A DNA stretch of 64,000 bases from NCBI GenBank assembly GCA_903995115.1, contig LR877167.1, forward strand, positions 372,001 to 436,000, given 5' to 3'. Within the stretch, counting starts at the first letter, position 1, and every line of letters begins with the position of its first letter. The translations under genes were made by a program, and so were the position numbers. The notes under the pieces were generated by a model, which worked only from the letters and a program-made list of their open reading frames with translations, searched no databases and was not told the origin of the DNA. Shown here in pieces: positions 9,127 through 16,967 of the stretch. This DNA is from Angomonas deanei (Eukaryota > Euglenozoa > Kinetoplastea > Trypanosomatida > Trypanosomatidae).

Positions 9127-9948
9127 TTAGCGGAACCGCTCAGCGCCAACCTCCATAAAAGATTGCCGTGAAACAGCTAACATACTGTATTCGTCGCCCA
9201 TGGCGAATAGACTACCGCCCAACCACGCAGCGTCGTCACGGTGTTCGGCGGCCAGCACATTGACGGTATAACCCACCTTGGCGGAGGGATTTCCCAGTTG
9301 CCGGGTGAAGGCGGCTGCTCTACTGGTCACCAGGCCCGACAGCGCCCCGTGCAGGGCGGTGTCATATCCCACTGCCATGGTCGACGGACCACTCAGAAGA
9401 ATGTGTTCGTAGAGCGCACGGCGACAGTCGATGGGGGACGACCATATCGCCGCTTCCATCGCACTAGAGAGGGCGGGTGGGTCCACCCTCTCGTGGGGAA
9501 GATGGCGGACCGAGTGTTTCAGGATTTGCCCAGACACGACGGGAATGACCGACGTGAGGGTGGCGCCTCCCTCCACCACCAGCCCCGTATCACAATCCTC
9601 TTGTTTGTCACTGTAGTACCGCAACGCCAGAATGGCAGAGTTGACGCACCACAGCCGAGAGACCCCCATCGTCTCAAAAAAGAACTCTGCCGTCTGCTTT
9701 TTCTGTTGGAAGGTGGTTAAAATACTTTCCGTGAGCAGCACACTCGTCCCTTCAGGGTCTACACCCAGGTGCCCCTGCAGCATGTCGTACCACGCCTGTT
9801 CCATCGCAGACCAGTCCCTCACGACACCCGCTGCCCGGCATCCTTTCCGCGCGGTAGGATAGTTGGCTCGAATAGGAAACGGGTTCCCGGCGAACCCTAC
9901 TTTGGCGCCATCGTCTTCACAGTCTAATACCGCGACCAGACCAGGCAT
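9127..9948 (-). CDS. Short divergent actin-like protein
   Basis: A protein of 273 residues against about 375 for actin. Both ends of the fold are recognisable. The N-terminus has LDCEDDGAKVGFAGNPFPIRANYP, matching actin phosphate loop 1 and the segment after it. The central part has LLTESILTTFQQKKQTAEFFFETMGV (actin TEAPLNPKANREKMTQ region). The C-terminus has AAWLGGSLFAMGDEYSML, matching the actin WIGGSI block. The missing roughly 100 residues come from within subdomains 2 and 4, so this is internal shrinkage and not end truncation. The nucleotide-binding loops are altered: phosphate loop 2 reads VVEGGATLTSVIPV and the adenosine loop reads LLSGPSTMAVGY. Nucleotide hydrolysis is therefore unlikely. 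An out-of-frame ATG lies 7 nt before the start. Candidate acceptors are present in the CT-rich spacer upstream. Confidence 0.75.
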   Translation of the reverse strand: MPGLVAVLDCEDDGAKVGFAGNPFPIRANYPTARKGCRAAGVVRDWSAMEQAWYDMLQGHLGVDPEGTSVLLTESILTTFQQKKQTAEFFFETMGVSRLWCVNSAILALRYYSDKQEDCDTGLVVEGGATLTSVIPVVSGQILKHSVRHLPHERVDPPALSSAMEAAIWSSPIDCRRALYEHILLSGPSTMAVGYDTALHGALSGLVTSRAAAFTRQLGNPSAKVGYTVNVLAAEHRDDAAWLGGSLFAMGDEYSMLAVSRQSFMEVGAERFR

Positions 9949-10117
9949 GTCGCATGGAAAACTGAGAAAAAATACTGGGAAGTAAAGGAGAGATGCAAAT
10001 AATAATAATAAAAAATCACATTAATCGAGGAGACGACTTGCGATGCGTTTGAGAGCTTCACTTGTAGAATGATGTGTGGCTAGTCATAACAGTAATACAA
10101 AAAAAGCAGTGCGGGAC

Positions 10118-11323
10118 TCAGAGGGAGGAAGGGTGCAAAGGGTTCATGTCGTCCGTGATTTTGGTGCTGGCGGCTGTCAAGTACTGAATACGACAGATAA
10201 TCTCAAATGCCCCTCGGTTCATCTGGTGGGCCAACTTTTCCACCTCCTCCACCTTATCGCCGCCGGTCAAGATTTTGTAGAGGTGGACAATAATCGTTTC
10301 GTCCTCCTCGTCGGTGAACGGCCTGTTGGTGGCGACCGGCTTCCCCGCCAGATGAAAGCTGCAATTGCCACAGTAGTAGCAGGAGGGGCCAGCATCGCCC
10401 TCCACCTCAGAAGGAGGGGCGCCCTTCATCCATGTGCTCCCTACCCCGGTGCACGTGCCTCCCACGCTCGCGACCCCGTCAATGAGGGCCAAATTGTCGT
10501 GCTGTCTCCACGGAAACTGTGCCGCCGTCAAGTCATCGAATGAGACGTCGCCATACCGCACCGTGTCGTCCGCGTACAAGACGCGCTTTTCGGCGTTAGC
10601 GTATAAGTATGACAGATGAAGTGGATCCCGCGCAACGTTGACGGGACTCAGAGGCCAATTAACGTCGTCCACCGTGTGCATTAAAACACTGGTGTACGCC
10701 TTGGAGCACTTATCAAAGAGGGAGTCACCGGCCGTCAAGTCGTAACTAAGGGCCCACAGACTCATCCGCTGGGAAAGGGACGCTAGCTCCACGGAGGGGG
10801 CACGGAGCCCTTGATCGTGGACCATGAACACCACGCGGAAGTCCAGCCATGGATTTCGTGAAGCAATACATTCTTCCAGCTGTGACGCCAACGCCAGCTC
10901 CTCCCGAGGGTCACGCGCGGTGACGGTGCGAAGGAAGGTGACGGGCATCTCTGGCCTATCGATCAAATGGTCAAACCGACTAAACTTTTTCGCAAAGTTT
11001 TTCTGCACTTCCTCGTCGTTCAAGTCAAAGTGCGCAAAGGCAGTGTGCTGTCCCCGAAACAGCACATACGGTCCCACGCACTCGGGACGGTAGGGTTTTG
11101 GCTCCGGCGGATAAAAGTCCTTCCCAAACCCATCTTTTATAAAATGTATCACGCCGTCTAGGGTGACGCGGCTGAAGTCAAAAGGGTAGGCTTCCGTGCG
11201 CAGCCCAATGCGGCCGAGGAGCAACGCCGGACCGCACCAACCACCAATTGAAACAAACTTCCTGCCGAGGTTCACACCTTTGAATAAGTTTTCAAACTTT
11301 AGACAGCCTGAGCGGCGGAGCAT
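10118..11323 (-). CDS. DUF1796 papain-like cysteine peptidase family protein with C-terminal zinc-cluster and SANT-like segments
   Basis: A protein of 401 residues. The N-terminal part has FVSIGGWCGPALLLGRIGLR then AYPFDF (24-50), the hallmark of the DUF1796 putative papain-like cysteine peptidase family; C30 would be the nucleophile candidate and H93 or H98 the histidine candidates. Residues 315-324 read CYYCGNCSFH, a C-x2-C-x2-C-x2-H spacing that could bind zinc. Residues about 336-383 (FTDEEDETI, VEEVEKLAHQMNRG, EIICRIQYL) resemble a SANT/Myb-type three-helix unit. I infer a fused architecture. The substrate is unknown. The start at 11323 is the first Met after a long CT tract; AGs at 11327-11328 and 11330-11331 give 3-6 nt leaders. 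The spacer before it is ordinary for this unit. Confidence 0.65.
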   Translation of the reverse strand: MLRRSGCLKFENLFKGVNLGRKFVSIGGWCGPALLLGRIGLRTEAYPFDFSRVTLDGVIHFIKDGFGKDFYPPEPKPYRPECVGPYVLFRGQHTAFAHFDLNDEEVQKNFAKKFSRFDHLIDRPEMPVTFLRTVTARDPREELALASQLEECIASRNPWLDFRVVFMVHDQGLRAPSVELASLSQRMSLWALSYDLTAGDSLFDKCSKAYTSVLMHTVDDVNWPLSPVNVARDPLHLSYLYANAEKRVLYADDTVRYGDVSFDDLTAAQFPWRQHDNLALIDGVASVGGTCTGVGSTWMKGAPPSEVEGDAGPSCYYCGNCSFHLAGKPVATNRPFTDEEDETIIVHLYKILTGGDKVEEVEKLAHQMNRGAFEIICRIQYLTAASTKITDDMNPLHPSSL

Positions 11324-11734
11324 TTTCTACTTTTCGAATGAAGTTAACACGAGAGGAGAGAGAGAAAGTCAAATAGAAAAGGAGTGCCTCACTGTCAGTC
11401 CAGGACAGTCGCGCGAAAACACAAACAAAGGAGGGCAGTTCCCCTCAAAAAGGTATTAGCTTAATTCATTCAAAAATACGAAGAGTTAATTATATGTTAT
11501 CTTAATTAGTTTTTTTTTATAACGAAAATATTACTAGTAAGAAAAGAAATATATACTTTTTTTTTTTTTTGTGGACGGAAGGGAGAAAGGAAAAAAAAAA
11601 AAAAGAGAAATTTTTTAATATTATTATTCCTTAAATATATAAAAAACTATTCTCTTCATGTATATGCGATGATCTTTTCCTTCCCTGTTTCTCCACTTTT
11701 CACCCACTTCCATGTTTTTTTTTTTTTTTTAACT
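11324..11734 (-). other. Intergenic region between NOP58 and the DUF1796 gene
   Basis: About 410 bp with no supported gene. It holds the NOP58 3' UTR with several poly-A/T runs (for example 11560-11571, 11590-11604 and 11715-11730) and, nearest the DUF1796 start, a CT-rich tract with the splice acceptor. Confidence 0.6.
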
Positions 11735-11774
11735 TTACTGACGGTTGAAGCCGGAGTTATCGGCGCGAGGACGC

Positions 11775-13013
11775 TTAAAGCCAGAGTTGCCCTCCGCCGT
11801 TGAATCCTCCTCTCTGCTGCGCGCCAGCACCCGCCCCACGAGCCTTACCGCTCTTGCCGTAAGAGATACCCTCCTCGAACGCCTTCAGACGGTTCTCTAC
11901 TTTGCTACGGTACTCTAACGCGGGGGTGTTATCGCCTTCACCGAAGGAGTCGATACGAGCACTAAGAGAGGCCTTGGCGGCGAGCACACGGGACATGGTA
12001 CCCTTCTGGGCGGGGGCGGCCTTGGCGACGATAGAGGCATTGTAGAGAATACCATACTTGGGGGTGGCCTGACGCTGCTTGAGGGCGCGGAAGAGCGCCT
12101 TCTCGGCACCGAGGATCTGGACCGTGGAGGAGGGATACTTGGCGAGGGTGAGGAGGGAGCCCGCCTTCTGGATCAGTCGGGCGCCAATCTGCTCCCCGAC
12201 CATGGTGGTGAGGTTGGGGGCGATGGTCTGCATACGCGAGGAGAGGTAGGCGGAGAGCTGCTCACGGTACTTGGAGGCCTCGACCACCTCCTTGCACAGG
12301 CGGCAAATGTTCTCGATATCCTCCTCCGCAATTTCGGTACCCATCGACACCATCGCCGCGTCCTTCACCTTCTGCTCGAGCTCCTCCTCCATAAAGTCGG
12401 AGAAGTCCGTGTCACGCGCGTTGAAGCGAGTCTTCATCGCGAGCACTATCTTGGCGTAAATAAGGTTATCGTTGACCACCTTGCCGAGCTCAGGGAAGTG
12501 CCATCCATACCACTCACGAGCACGCATCGCGTACTTGTTGATTTCCTTGTCGAGGTCCTCGAGGAGGGCGACGGCCTGCACCACCATCATGTCCACCTTA
12601 TCGGGGGAAAACTTGAGCTTGTAGCGGTTGAGGTTGTGGGCAAGACCGAGGGAGGTCTGGCGGAGCTGCTCGGTGGTGATCCCCTTCAGGATGTCATCCA
12701 TGTTCTCCTTCAGCGAGCGGAATGTGGGGCGGGTGGTGGAACCGAAGACGACGGGAATGGACAGCGTGTCCTTGATCGCCTTGGCCAGCTTGGCGTCCTC
12801 CACCGCTAGCTCCTCCGACACCTCCTCCTCCAGGTAATTCTTCTTGAGGAACTTGCGCATCGGCTTGGAGAGCTCACCGTTGATGAGTTGGGTGGTCGTC
12901 TCAAGGGCATCGGTGGTACTCTTGAAGTGAAGCAGTGCCTTCAGCTTTTGCTTCTCGCCACTCACCTTGAACAGCGCCACTCCGGCGGGAAGTTCTACCA
13001 GTGCGTAGACCAT
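11775..13013 (-). CDS. NOP58: Nucleolar protein NOP58 (box C/D snoRNP core), C-terminus frame-disrupted
   Basis: A 412-residue open frame. The N-terminal domain starts MVYALVELPAGVALF, the helical domain follows, and the Nop domain runs from about 185 to 360, with GEQIGARLIQKAGSLLTLAK (273-292), QILGAEKALFRALK and TPKYGILYNASIV, all classic NOP56/NOP58 signature blocks. Together with fibrillarin and SNU13 it forms the C/D snoRNP that 2'-O-methylates rRNA in the nucleolus; the SNU13 gene is upstream in this same unit. The C-terminus is odd. After RGGFNGG the frame ends with QLWL and a stop. One base further the other frame reads NSGFKRPRADNSGFNRQ and stops at 11735-11737. The repeated NSGF motif suggests this is the true tail and that a G run near 11790-11797 is one base too long. 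The start is supported by an acceptor AG at 13060-13061. Confidence 0.93.
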   Translation of the reverse strand: MVYALVELPAGVALFKVSGEKQKLKALLHFKSTTDALETTTQLINGELSKPMRKFLKKNYLEEEVSEELAVEDAKLAKAIKDTLSIPVVFGSTTRPTFRSLKENMDDILKGITTEQLRQTSLGLAHNLNRYKLKFSPDKVDMMVVQAVALLEDLDKEINKYAMRAREWYGWHFPELGKVVNDNLIYAKIVLAMKTRFNARDTDFSDFMEEELEQKVKDAAMVSMGTEIAEEDIENICRLCKEVVEASKYREQLSAYLSSRMQTIAPNLTTMVGEQIGARLIQKAGSLLTLAKYPSSTVQILGAEKALFRALKQRQATPKYGILYNASIVAKAAPAQKGTMSRVLAAKASLSARIDSFGEGDNTPALEYRSKVENRLKAFEEGISYGKSGKARGAGAGAQQRGGFNGGGQLWL

Positions 13014-13215
13014 TCCGTGAAAGTAGACTTGTGGTTCTTTTTTTATACTGTGAGAAATTCTAAAAAAAAAAAAAAGAGAGGAGATTAAAAAAGAAAAAGA
13101 AAATAATCCTTTAACTCATCGCTTAACAGAGAGATGTGCACAGCTGGGAGAGTTTTCACCCGCCTTTTGTTTGTTAAGAAGTGTTATTTTGTGATTCCAC
13201 TGTTTATTCTTCTGA

Positions 13216-14121
13216 CTACGCCACTTTTCTTTTTGCCCTTTTCATTCCGTTCATCACCCAGCAAAACACATCCGCGACACCACGAATGATCAAATTGTCA
13301 AAGACGTTCAATATGGACTGAACGGCCACAAACGGGAACCGATAAAAAGGAGAGGTGAACACGGCAGGCAATCCCTTCAGCGGTGGTGGGTACAACATGT
13401 AGTTCACATTCAGCCCCGTCAACAGCGCGTAAGGGGTGAAGAGCCCAAAGCTAATGAGCATCGGGACCCACATACTGTGGAGGAGGTGCGAGCGGGACAG
13501 AGGCATGGTGTGATAGCGGATCGCGTAGTACCACGGCAGCAGCAGCAAGAGACCGTGGTGCACGTAGAAGACGGTCGGCTCGAAGGCAAACTTGTGGTCG
13601 GACCAGTCCGGTGCGATCACCGCCGAAATGGGAGCCCAGAACCAATCAATCAGTAAGCTGGCGAGATAGCAATTCCGTCCATAGTGTTGCGGCTTATCGT
13701 GAAGGAAAATATACACCCACGTAAGGGTCGTCAGGTGGCACGGCATCAGCAGCCACCCTAGCTGAATGAATGGCTGACTCCTACTCCCCTTCACATACAC
13801 TTGAAGGAGGAAACACCCGAGAAGAATATAGGCGATAAGCGTGTTGATTGGACACTTGGTGGACCATCCTGCACCTTTGGCGGAAAGGGCCGCCTTCGCG
13901 TTCACACGAAAGTTTTTAGAGACACTGTAGAAGAGCGCGACTACGATCAACGCTAAGAGGTACTGAAACACGTGTTCCTTCGGGGACTGGAACCAGAACT
14001 GCTGGGCGGAGCTAGGGCCCCAGAGGAGTCCAGTGCTGTCGCCGAACGCTTTGACTGCTTTTCCCACGCAGTCGGGCACAAGGACGTTTGCTGCCTGAAC
14101 TGCTAACGCAATGATTTCCAT
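13216..14121 (-). CDS. TMEM164-like multi-pass membrane protein
   Basis: A protein of 301 residues with about seven hydrophobic segments (roughly 52-69, 92-110, 119-141, 152-170, 183-201, 215-235 and 262-280). Recognisable blocks are WLLMPCHLTTLTWVYIFLH (C128, H129), EPTVFYVHHGLLLLLPWYY (H188, H189) and a basic tail (MKRAKRKVA) suited to ER retention or the cytosolic side. This layout, with a Pro-Cys-His element in one helix and a His-His-Gly element in another, matches TMEM164-family proteins. Human TMEM164 is reported to be a cysteine-dependent acyltransferase that makes arachidonoyl ether phospholipids. Whether the trypanosomatid protein acylates lipids is inference. The two histidines and C128 are the residues to examine. 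Confidence 0.65.
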   Translation of the reverse strand: MEIIALAVQAANVLVPDCVGKAVKAFGDSTGLLWGPSSAQQFWFQSPKEHVFQYLLALIVVALFYSVSKNFRVNAKAALSAKGAGWSTKCPINTLIAYILLGCFLLQVYVKGSRSQPFIQLGWLLMPCHLTTLTWVYIFLHDKPQHYGRNCYLASLLIDWFWAPISAVIAPDWSDHKFAFEPTVFYVHHGLLLLLPWYYAIRYHTMPLSRSHLLHSMWVPMLISFGLFTPYALLTGLNVNYMLYPPPLKGLPAVFTSPFYRFPFVAVQSILNVFDNLIIRGVADVFCWVMNGMKRAKRKVA

Positions 14122-14325
14122 ATTTGATCCGTTCTATTGATACCTTTTTATGTGCCAGAAAACATTAAAGTAGGAATAAAAGAAGCTCAGTAAATCTCAC
14201 AGTCACCAGTTAGATCATTCAGATAACGGCTTGGAGGAAAAAAAAAAAAAAAGGACTCACCATGCGCTGTTTTGGTTTTTTTTAAATATGTATTTGTAAT
14301 TTAAAATGTTATACTGATCCTAATG

Positions 14326-15102
14326 CTAATGACGACTGTCTTTTCCAGTACCGTCACCCGCCTCCTTCTCCAGCGCCGCCAGTTCGGCTTCTAGGCGAGC
14401 TAACTCATCGTCCTCCTCCTCCGCACCCTCAACTGCCGCCGGAGACGTTCTAGACGCATTGAGCTCCGTATTCTCCTCCAAGGGGTAGTACATGTTGTCT
14501 AGCGCAGACAGCTTGTACCACGTCTGCTCACCGCCGAGATACTTTCGACAATTTTCATCAATATACCAAAACCCTAACTTCTCGGCATTTTCCAACGCGT
14601 ACTGTGCACAGTCCTTACGGTCTACTCGCAAACACGCTTCAAGGAAAATGAAGAATGTGTTCTCGTCGAAGCGAACATTGTTGGTATTGCGGCACTCGTT
14701 CAAGAGCTGACAGGCGTAACTAAGATCAAGCGGTCGCTCCACTAAATCGAAGGCGGTGTGCAAATCGTCGGCGGTCGGCCGCTCCTTCCCCTGAAAAGAT
14801 CGGAATCGCTTGTGCCACTCCACCACATACTTCTCCAGAGGCGTCTCCGCCCCGTCGAGGCGCGCCTTCTGTAGTAAATGTCGCTTCTTGGTGAGCCACA
14901 CCGGCTGATGGGCCATGCACTTGGGACGAACATACGGCCGGTCCAGGCCGCCAAGCCACGCCTGGTAGAGCATCTCCGTTCGTTGATGGTCGGGCTGCTG
15001 AATGACGGTGTAGATCTTCCAGTTATCCGCGTCATTAAGAAAGAGCATCCAGTACGGCCGTCTATACCGCAGCGACGCCAACAAGGCGGAGTTCCGTTTC
15101 AT
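14326..15102 (-). CDS. Hypothetical helical-repeat protein, possibly mitochondrial
   Basis: A protein of 258 residues from the ATG at 15102. The frame runs 49 codons further to 15249, but those codons encode the poly-Lys/pyrimidine spacer ahead of the splice acceptor. The N-terminus (MKRNSALLASLRYRRPYW) is basic and free of acidic residues, as in mitochondrial leaders. Residues about 105-185 contain helix pairs (TADDLHTAFDLVERPLD, YACQLLNECRN, NTFFIFLEACLRVDRKDCAQYALENAEKLGFW) resembling pentatricopeptide or TPR-like repeats. The C-terminus is acidic with a predicted helix (DDELARLEAELAALEKEA). Small helical-repeat proteins of this type occur in kinetoplastid mitoribosomes and editing complexes, so such a role is plausible but unproven. 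I do not recognise a specific family. Confidence 0.55.
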   Translation of the reverse strand: MKRNSALLASLRYRRPYWMLFLNDADNWKIYTVIQQPDHQRTEMLYQAWLGGLDRPYVRPKCMAHQPVWLTKKRHLLQKARLDGAETPLEKYVVEWHKRFRSFQGKERPTADDLHTAFDLVERPLDLSYACQLLNECRNTNNVRFDENTFFIFLEACLRVDRKDCAQYALENAEKLGFWYIDENCRKYLGGEQTWYKLSALDNMYYPLEENTELNASRTSPAAVEGAEEEDDELARLEAELAALEKEAGDGTGKDSRH

Positions 15103-15109
15103 GGCTATT

Positions 15110-15141
15110 CTTTGAAAAAAAAAAGGGGGGGAGAAAGAAAG
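15110..15141 (-). promoter_or_regulatory. Polypyrimidine tract and trans-splice acceptor
   Basis: A C-run plus T-run on the minus strand is followed by CAAAG, with the AG at 15111-15110, only 7 nt before the ATG at 15102. It excludes the frame-compatible ATG at 15249. Confidence 0.6.
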
Positions 15142-15264
15142 GAAATGCGGGACACCATTTTCCACGTGACAACTAGACAAACAACAATACCCCAAAGAAA
15201 GCCGCTTTTTTTTTTTTTTAAGCACAATGTGAAACGTCGTAGCATACACATCTACCCCAAAACG

Positions 15265-15699
15265 CTAAAAAGTTTCCATAACGGTTTCAATCTCGGCGAG
15301 AAACCTATTCTGCGCTTCCTTGACTTCCTCCAAGTACCGATCACACGCCTTTTCTAATATTTTTACTTTTGCCTGTTGGGACAAGACGCTGCATCCCACC
15401 GTGGTGTCTTGTGGCTTTGAAGGGAGCTCCGTCTCCACCTGGGAAGGGGAGGCTATCTCTGACGGGGCGACGGCAGTGGGGGCTAACGGGGGAACGGCAT
15501 CGTTGCGTGGTGGGTCGTTGGTATTCTCTGCCTCTTCTACTGCATTTGCGTTTTCCATCTCTACCTGGCGCGCCAGGAACGCGAGGTATCGTTGATAGGC
15601 GTTGATCAGCTCATCCTCCGAGAAGCGTGGCACCGTGGGATCATCGGGCTGGCCGCCCTCCGCCACCGGCACGGGGGTGGCGCCACCGGTTGTCTCGGG
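15265..15699 (-). CDS. C-terminal part of the HRD1-like gene, in a shifted frame
   Basis: This open frame has no ATG at its left part: its first Met is well inside (VEMENAN). In-frame upstream codons (TPETTGGATPVPVAEGG) run into the end of the RING gene at a five-C run (plus-strand G at 15697-15701). One extra C would join the two frames without interruption. Content: a Pro/Thr-rich linker, a helix FSEDELINAYQRYLAFLARQ, an Ala/Pro-rich spacer and a terminal amphipathic helix (KVKILEKACDRYLEEVKEA). I interpret it as the cytosolic tail of the ligase and not as a separate gene. The total protein would be about 490 residues. Confidence 0.6.
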   Translation of the reverse strand, partial: PETTGGATPVPVAEGGQPDDPTVPRFSEDELINAYQRYLAFLARQVEMENANAVEEAENTNDPPRNDAVPPLAPTAVAPSEIASPSQVETELPSKPQDTTVGCSVLSQQAKVKILEKACDRYLEEVKEAQNRFLAEIETVMETF

Positions 15700-16745
15700 G
15701 GTATTTTGGCCTTCAACAGATCAGCCCGACAGTAAGGGCACGTGGCGTGTCCCTCAAACCATCGGCTAAGACAGTTCTTATGATAGGTGTGCCCACACGG
15801 AAGAACCTTGGGATGCTCCTCGAATTTCATTTCCTCGTAGCAAATCGTGCAAGTCACATCTGGCGTCAGGTCCTCCTCCGCTGCGTTAGGGAGGCGGTCC
15901 ACACGCCACGAGAGGACCACATAGCGGTACACATTCTTGCAGTTTTCGGAAATCAAGTAGCAGTGGCCGAAAAAGTTCCTCAACAGAATGAAGGGAAACT
16001 GTCCTAGGTGGTAGTACGCTAAGAGGAACATGCCTACGAAAACAAAGGAATGAAGAATCTCCAGCGCCTTCTCCGCGTAAAACACCATGGGAGACCGGTT
16101 GTCACGGTCGTCCGCCACCTGTTGATAAATCAACTTCAGACCGTACCGGAAGGTGGACAGAATGAACTGTCCATAGAGAAGTAGAACACAATAGGTGAAC
16201 ATGGCTTCGCTCTCACGGGAGTTGTTACCTAAAATAATCCAGCACGTGCAGAACACCAAAATGTCCACGGAGAGGGAGAGGAGGAGGAACAGGGCGACAC
16301 GAATCACCATGTAGGTACGCCGAGAGCCGTTGGGGAGGGCCGATGTGGTGATGATGCGCTCGTCCGCTAGCTTGTGCAGAACGCGCAGGACGACGGTAAA
16401 CAACATAAAGCCCGCCTTCATGGAGAACATGTTCTGGTCCAGATAGAGCGGAATACCAATGCACTCGGCCAAGTACACCGGAAAGGCCGGCGCGATCGCC
16501 CCACGCTCCGTCGGCGTGAGTGCCCCGAAAAAGATGGCCGTATTAAAGTACCAAAGTCCGACAAAAAATGCAATGGTCGTATTCACCGCCAGCAAACTGA
16601 AGATGGAGGAGGATCGGAGGGCGATAACGGTGGTGTACACCTCCCCATAGGTATTGACGTAATCCAGCACATAGAGCGACACCGCCAGGAAGCTGACCAC
16701 TGTATAAGAAGAGGCGGGTGCTTGTAAGGTTTCGCGAGATACCAT
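15606..16745 (-). CDS. HRD1/synoviolin-like ER-membrane RING-H2 E3 ubiquitin ligase
   Basis: The frame encodes 379 residues. About six transmembrane segments occupy residues 10-280. A RING-H2 finger follows: C299-x2-C302, C317-x-H319-x2-H322-x2-C325, C336-x2-C339, with the typical Trp (W329) between. This order, a multispan N-terminus followed by a cytosolic RING-H2, is diagnostic of HRD1/synoviolin and its relatives (gp78-like) that ubiquitinate ERAD substrates. The last 29 residues of this frame (CRWRRAASPMIPRC and onward) look like out-of-frame sequence, because the frame one base away continues as a sensible tail. The start at 16745 is the first Met after a CT-rich acceptor region. Confidence 0.82.
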   Translation of the reverse strand: MVSRETLQAPASSYTVVSFLAVSLYVLDYVNTYGEVYTTVIALRSSSIFSLLAVNTTIAFFVGLWYFNTAIFFGALTPTERGAIAPAFPVYLAECIGIPLYLDQNMFSMKAGFMLFTVVLRVLHKLADERIITTSALPNGSRRTYMVIRVALFLLLSLSVDILVFCTCWIILGNNSRESEAMFTYCVLLLYGQFILSTFRYGLKLIYQQVADDRDNRSPMVFYAEKALEILHSFVFVGMFLLAYYHLGQFPFILLRNFFGHCYLISENCKNVYRYVVLSWRVDRLPNAAEEDLTPDVTCTICYEEMKFEEHPKVLPCGHTYHKNCLSRWFEGHATCPYCRADLLKAKIPPRQPVAPPPCRWRRAASPMIPRCHASRRMS

Positions 16746-16967
16746 GTACGAAAGAAAATAGTTTTTTGTTTAAAGTGCTCTTGTGTTTTTCAAAAGTATG
16801 TGGTGAGAAAGCGGTACTATGCGCTTCTTTTCCGCTTTATAGACTAAGAAAAAGGAGTGGAGGAAAGGGATGAAGGACCGAGGTGCACAACAACAAGAAC
16901 ACCTGCAAAAGAGACTATTGGCGGTGAGGAGATGACCAACGTTATTCTTATGTGTTTTAGAAAATCT

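Noticed and set aside
15265-15672. An independent 135-residue gene
   Set aside because: It lacks an ATG at its start (GTG at 15672) and its frame joins that of the HRD1-like gene at a homopolymer.
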